In this document: positions 60,139 through 64,000 of the stretch, piece by piece
How positions within the stretch are numbered: position 1 is the first letter of the stretch
Layout of the letters: every line of letters begins with the position of its first letter
Source of the DNA: Bacillota bacterium
GTDB taxonomy: Bacteria; Bacillota; Clostridia; Lachnospirales; Lachnospiraceae
DNA: 64,000 bases
Direction of reading: 5' to 3'
Assembly: GCA_023421075.1 (NCBI GenBank)
Contig: JAEZUM010000060.1
Coordinates: 1-64,000 of the forward strand
Program-made: the position numbers and the translations under genes
The notes under the pieces: model-generated
Databases searched by the model: none
The model's input: only the letters and a program-made list of their open reading frames with translations
Told to the model about the DNA's origin: nothing

Positions 60139-62865
60139 TTATTCCTTTTCTTCGAACTGCCCCAAGATATCATCGAATTGGTCTCCGATGAAAGCGCGAC
60201 CTCCCGGTTGCTTCTCCAGATAATCTCTTCGTATCTGATCTCGGACGCGGGTGATCTCCTCCTTTAAATCACTCGCAGAGAATCGGACCGCACCCTGTCC
60301 GAGGATAATTAATTGCTCCAGTGCATCCGAGGTTGCAACGGTGACATGATGCTTTCTTGCCATTTCATGGGTTACTTTTTCGATATATTCATCGGCTGTT
60401 TCTGCTTCTTTCGTGTATACCACATGAATATTATGGTAATCAAATACTGCTCCTATGCCTCCCTTGACTTTATAGGCATCAAAAACAAGAATAAGGATAC
60501 ACTTCTTAAATCCCTGATAATTACATAAAATATCCATCAGCTTATTTCTGGCCGCATCCATATTAGTCTTAGCCAGTTCATTCAATTCCTCCCAGGAAAA
60601 TATGATGTTATAGCCATCTACCAGAAGGTATTCCTTCACAGGTTCTTTTCGCTGATCCTGCTGTTTATTTAGAGTCTTTGTAACATTCTCTTTCTTCTCA
60701 TACCCTAACCCGCTTGAAGTATAAGTAGTTTTTTGTTTGATCGGACCATAGGTACTGGTAAAAATAGCTTCCAGTTCTCTATCCTCTTGTATGGATCCAC
60801 TATAGGATATATGCGAACGGGAAGTAGTTGGTTTATCTCCTAGAATCTCCTTCTTCTCTTCTGCGACAGACTGTTCACTCTTAGTATCCAGATGCATATA
60901 ATTATGGACTCTATCCCACTCTACTACGAACCCGGCTCCGTGGGCACAGAATACAGATCCGGTAGGATTAAACGGATCCCTCTCACTATCATAACCCATA
61001 TGCTGTATCACTTCGTCCGCATTATGGCATGGCAGATAACCCTTTAAGGTACAAAACAAACGCCCCCTACCTTTGGTATATGCCGTAACTTCGACTTGGT
61101 ATCCGCTCATAGTTGCAACAGGAGCATATCCGGTGATGATGGCAATCTCCTGTGTTACATCCGGTGGGTTGAAACTCCCGCTCATTCTTACAATGTCAGA
61201 CATAGCTCTTCCTACGGTATCAGAAGGAATCTCCAGGTTGAAATTATAGTAAGGCTCTAATAAGATACTGTTCGCTTTCTTAAGGCCCTGTCTTACTGCC
61301 CGGTAGGTTGCCTGTCGGAAATCTCCGCCCTCAGTATGCTTCTGATGAGCTCGACCTGCGATCAGTGTAATTCGCATATCGGTTATTGGGGAACCGGTTA
61401 ATACACCCAAATGCTCCTTTTCTTCCAAATGTGTCAATACCAATCGCTGCCAGTTGCGATCCAGAACATCCTCACTGCAATTCGAATCGAAGGAGAGTCC
61501 GCTTCCGGGTTCCTCCGGTTCCAAAAGAAGATGTACCTCAGCATAATGGCGCAGCGGTTCAAAATGTCCGGCTCCCATCACCGCCTCTTTAATGGTCTCC
61601 TTATATACGATATTGCCTGTTCCAAAGTCAACACTTACTCCAAAACGTTCCTGTATGATGCTTTTAAGAACCTCAATCTGTACCTCGCCCATCAGCTGTA
61701 CCTGAATCTCTTTTAACGGTTCCGACCAGATAATATGAAGCTGAGGGTCTTCCTCCTCCAGCTGTCTTAGCTTCGTCAGCATGTTATGGGGGTCACAACC
61801 GATTGGGAGTATCATCTGATAAGTCATTACCGGTTCCAATATGGGCATATCGGCTATGGCTTCTATTCCCAGTCCTTCTCCGGGATAAGTTCTGCTGAGT
61901 CCTGTTACTGCACATACCGTTCCGGCTTTGGCTTCTTCTACAGCTTCGAACCTTACACCGTTATAGATCCGGATCTGATCTACCTTCTCTTCCCAGAATA
62001 GGAATTCTTTCTCACCTTCGATCGCTTCCTTCACGGTAGGACGCTTCCGCTTCTCATCTTCCTTGTTCGTCAGCATCCGCTTCACCTTGAGACTTCCACC
62101 GGTGATTTTCATATGAGTGAGACGATTTCCCTGATCATCCCTAGTTATTTTGAAGACCTTAGCTCCAAAGCTCTCCGGATAGGTGGGTGTTTGTGTATAA
62201 TCTTCCAATCCATCCAGCAGTCCATCGACACCTTCCAGCTTCAAGGCGGAACCAAAATAACACGGATATACTTTTCGAGCTGCTATCATCCGAGTGATAT
62301 CTTCCGATCGTATCGTTCCATGCTCCATATATTGCTCCAGCAGATTCTCATCACACATTGCCAGATTCTCCAGGAAGCTATCCTGATTATGAGGCAGCGA
62401 AAAATCGATACATCCGTCTCCAAATCTCTTTTTTAATTCATTCAACAATAGGGTTCGATCGGTACCTTCCAAATCCATCTTATTAATAAATACAATGGTC
62501 GGTATCTTATATCTTATGAGGAGTCGCCATAGGGTCTCTGTATGCCCTTGAATACCGTCACTGCCGCTAATAACCAGAACCGCATAATCCAGGACCTGCA
62601 AGGTGCGCTCCATTTCAGCCGAGAAATCCACATGCCCCGGAGTATCCAGTAAGGTGACCAGAGTATTTCTATGGGATAAGACGGCTTGCTTTGAGAAGAT
62701 AGTGATTCCTCTGGCTCGCTCCAAGGTATAGGTATCCAGGAATGCATCCTTATGATCCACTCTGCCTAATTTTCTGATACTCCCGGTTAGATAGAGCATG
62801 CCCTCCGCCAACGTTGTCTTTCCTGCATCCACATGGGCTAATATCCCGACTACCAACTTTCTCAT
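60139..62865 (-). CDS. TetM-like ribosomal GTPase fused to a YacP/Rae1-type NYN endoribonuclease
   Basis: In this 908-aa protein, residues 1-660 are a translational GTPase of the TetM/EF-G group: G1 AHVDAGKTT (10-18), G2 RGIT (52-55), G3 DTPGH (74-78), G4 NKMD (128-131), then domains II-V (QTPTYP to WDRVHNY). Residues 661-742 are a polar linker. Residues 745-885 match YacP/Rae1: LLVDGYNII (D750), LVFDAYKVKGG (D796), YTKEAETADEYIEK (D825) and VATSDALEQ (D847), then GQGAVRFSA. Rae1 of B. subtilis cleaves mRNA in the ribosomal A site, where translational GTPases bind. It is not safe to call this tetracycline resistance. It lies 26 bp after an HD-domain gene. Confidence 0.92.
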   Translation of the reverse strand: MRKLVVGILAHVDAGKTTLAEGMLYLTGSIRKLGRVDHKDAFLDTYTLERARGITIFSKQAVLSHRNTLVTLLDTPGHVDFSAEMERTLQVLDYAVLVISGSDGIQGHTETLWRLLIRYKIPTIVFINKMDLEGTDRTLLLNELKKRFGDGCIDFSLPHNQDSFLENLAMCDENLLEQYMEHGTIRSEDITRMIAARKVYPCYFGSALKLEGVDGLLDGLEDYTQTPTYPESFGAKVFKITRDDQGNRLTHMKITGGSLKVKRMLTNKEDEKRKRPTVKEAIEGEKEFLFWEEKVDQIRIYNGVRFEAVEEAKAGTVCAVTGLSRTYPGEGLGIEAIADMPILEPVMTYQMILPIGCDPHNMLTKLRQLEEEDPQLHIIWSEPLKEIQVQLMGEVQIEVLKSIIQERFGVSVDFGTGNIVYKETIKEAVMGAGHFEPLRHYAEVHLLLEPEEPGSGLSFDSNCSEDVLDRNWQRLVLTHLEEKEHLGVLTGSPITDMRITLIAGRAHQKHTEGGDFRQATYRAVRQGLKKANSILLEPYYNFNLEIPSDTVGRAMSDIVRMSGSFNPPDVTQEIAIITGYAPVATMSGYQVEVTAYTKGRGRLFCTLKGYLPCHNADEVIQHMGYDSERDPFNPTGSVFCAHGAGFVVEWDRVHNYMHLDTKSEQSVAEEKKEILGDKPTTSRSHISYSGSIQEDRELEAIFTSTYGPIKQKTTYTSSGLGYEKKENVTKTLNKQQDQRKEPVKEYLLVDGYNIIFSWEELNELAKTNMDAARNKLMDILCNYQGFKKCILILVFDAYKVKGGIGAVFDYHNIHVVYTKEAETADEYIEKVTHEMARKHHVTVATSDALEQLIILGQGAVRFSASDLKEEITRVRDQIRRDYLEKQPGGRAFIGDQFDDILGQFEEKE

Positions 62866-62891
62866 TTCTTATCTCCTGTGTCCTTCATATG

Positions 62892-63452
62892 CTACCCTTT
62901 TCGTCTTGTTTTCTCATCAATCAAGGTTCGAAGCAGCTCCAGCATTTCGTTATTTTCAAAATACTCCTTACCGTATCCCAGGTTAAATTGATAATCAAAT
63001 CCCTTCGGATTGTCACCTTGGTTGTGCTGTATGATTGTTTCTGCTTTGTCCAGTGCCTTAACCAGCTTTGCCTCCGGTGTCACATTATCGTTATACTCCA
63101 GCCAGAGGTCCATCATATGGCTCGCCTGTGGCTCGGGAAGGTAAGAAAAAACAGATCTTGCAGCTCGATACTCTATATCATACTTGTCGTCCTTATCCGG
63201 GCATAGCGCAGCAGAAATATCTCCTTCATATATCTCTCCGATGTCATGAATCAAACTCATCAGGATGATCTTAGATAGATTTAGCTCCGGATAATATTCC
63301 TGTAACACACCTGCCAGCAGAGCTAGTCTCCAGGAATGCTCTGCCGTACTTTCTCTTCGTCCGTTGCTCGTCCATGCTGTCCTGACGACGGATTTCAACT
63401 TTTCTGCTTCTTCGATAAATGCTATATATTTCTCCAGTTCCAATGAATTCAC
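62892..63452 (-). CDS. HD-domain phosphohydrolase (YfbR-like)
   Basis: The 186-aa metal-dependent protein has the HD pattern STAEHSWRLALL (H39), LIHDIGE (H69/D70) and VKALDKAE (late Asp), as in the YfbR/HDDC2 5'-deoxynucleotidase group. It lies between DUF1456 and the GTPase-nuclease fusion gene, with 26 bp to the latter, so one transcript is likely. The substrate may be a nucleoside monophosphate, given family knowledge. Confidence 0.85.
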   Translation of the reverse strand: MNSLELEKYIAFIEEAEKLKSVVRTAWTSNGRRESTAEHSWRLALLAGVLQEYYPELNLSKIILMSLIHDIGEIYEGDISAALCPDKDDKYDIEYRAARSVFSYLPEPQASHMMDLWLEYNDNVTPEAKLVKALDKAETIIQHNQGDNPKGFDYQFNLGYGKEYFENNEMLELLRTLIDEKTRRKG

Positions 63453-63519
63453 CTGCCTGACTTGTTATCCTGTATCGCCAATAGAGTTCTTTCTTTTGAA
63501 GAGTATCTAGTGTCTCTGG

Positions 63520-64000
63520 TTATATGTTACGATACCGGATTGCCAATCCTTTCAGAAAATTTCTGGCATATCGATCGCCGCATTCTTTATAATTACGCTG
63601 TCCTTCTTTTCGTAACACAGCACTTAATTCACCGTTCGAGAGAATGACTCCTGCCAACTTAAAAATAGCAAGCATATCATCACCTGTTAAGGAAAGTGCA
63701 ATTTTTAATTTCTTCAGCAGAACATTATTCACTGCTTTATTGTGCTTTATGATATAAGCCTCCTTTTCAGGCTCACCGGGCTTTGTCTCCTGCTTTCCTC
63801 GCTTAAAGGTAATAAACCCATTTAAAAACGACTCCAGCATATAGTTATTACATCTTCTCATATCCTCATCCGCTATAAACTCTTCTTCATCCGCATCAAT
63901 ATGATTGATATTCTTAGGCTTTAACAAGATCCGCTGCAGCTCTTCCCTGGTAATTGTAATGCCACCTTGCCGGAAGATCTCAATCATATCGGTATCCTTG
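63520..64000 (-). CDS. DUF1456 family protein, N terminus outside the window
   Basis: The frame stays open to the window edge; residues KDTD precede the internal Met at 63987, so the true start lies beyond 64000. Two DUF1456 repeats are visible (MIEIFRQGGITITREELQRIL and DDMLAIFKLAGVILSNGELSAVL with YARNFLKGLAI), as in E. coli YehS. Helical; function unknown. It is the first visible gene of the operon leading to the GTPase-Rae1 fusion. Confidence 0.85.
   Translation of the reverse strand, partial: KDTDMIEIFRQGGITITREELQRILLKPKNINHIDADEEEFIADEDMRRCNNYMLESFLNGFITFKRGKQETKPGEPEKEAYIIKHNKAVNNVLLKKLKIALSLTGDDMLAIFKLAGVILSNGELSAVLRKEGQRNYKECGDRYARNFLKGLAIRYRNI

Noticed and set aside
60139..62865. 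Tetracycline resistance gene call
   Set aside because: The GTPase half is TetM-like, but the fusion and lack of a tet-type attenuator upstream do not support a resistance label without tests.
1..64000. CRISPR arrays, tRNA, rRNA, prophage or complete insertion sequences
   Set aside because: No regular repeat-spacer pattern, cloverleaf, ribosomal segment, integrase or transposase with terminal repeats was seen on reading both strands.

Overview
The window looks like chromosome from a low-GC, anaerobic, Gram-positive clostridium, most likely Lachnospiraceae. The evidence is strong AGGAGG-type ribosome binding sites, sigma-A promoters (TTGACA/TATAAT), a T-box leader on leuS, and clostridial families such as DUF5685, DUF3877, DUF2089, YvlD-like and PdaA. 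No rRNA, tRNA, CRISPR array or intact insertion sequence was seen. The organism call is inference from gene content.

Layout. 1-5.2 kb: tail of an unknown ORF, a receiver protein with a decayed GGDEF domain, a coupled J-domain/DUF5685/membrane-protein operon, a rhomboid protease and alanine dehydrogenase. 5.5-12 kb: a catabolic island (MFS carrier, tandem class II aldolase, class III aminotransferase) divergent from a TetR regulator and an FGGY kinase, with TetR-type palindromes in both promoters. 12-20.2 kb: secreted Ig-like and copper-amine-oxidase-like proteins, DUF3877, nitroreductase, an L,D-transpeptidase lipoprotein, a DUF2089/SHOCT/YvlD operon and yqeY. 20.3-27.2 kb: leuS with T-box, GAF-GGDEF cyclase, EamA exporter, pdaA, trxA and a 53-aa protein. 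27.3-30.9 kb: aldo/keto reductase with a MerR-type promoter, a YgiD-type dioxygenase, and an MFS exporter behind a leader-peptide attenuator. 30.9-40 kb: a seven-gene operon (solute-binding protein, ATPase, fused permease, histidine kinase, AraC-type regulator, HAD phosphatase, chemoreceptor). 40-45 kb: dus, aconitase and a formate/nitrite channel with an Fnr/Crp-like site. 45.2-48 kb: GNAT-MerR genes with a 19-bp-spacer promoter, a GreA/B-like protein and a DEDDh exonuclease. 48-54.6 kb: TauE exporter, msrB, SIMPL protein, tandem-MerR regulator with an MBL hydrolase, a GH18-LRR secreted protein and an endonuclease IV remnant. 54.8-58.7 kb: a purine/uracil permease behind a possible switching leader, a lipoprotein and an OYE reductase. 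58.7-64 kb: ldh, a glutaredoxin-like protein, a TetM-like GTPase fused to a YacP/Rae1-type NYN nuclease, an HD protein and DUF1456.

The most unusual items are the ribosomal GTPase-Rae1 fusion (60139-62865), the ribosome-dependent attenuator upstream of an MFS exporter (30655-30830), repeated Shine-Dalgarno-mimicking hairpins ahead of trxA and a secreted-protein gene, a terminator whose stem holds the pdaA ribosome binding site, and several promoters with operators in diagnostic positions (MerR-type, Fnr/Crp-type, TetR-type). Most CDS calls rest on motif recognition by eye. No database search was run.
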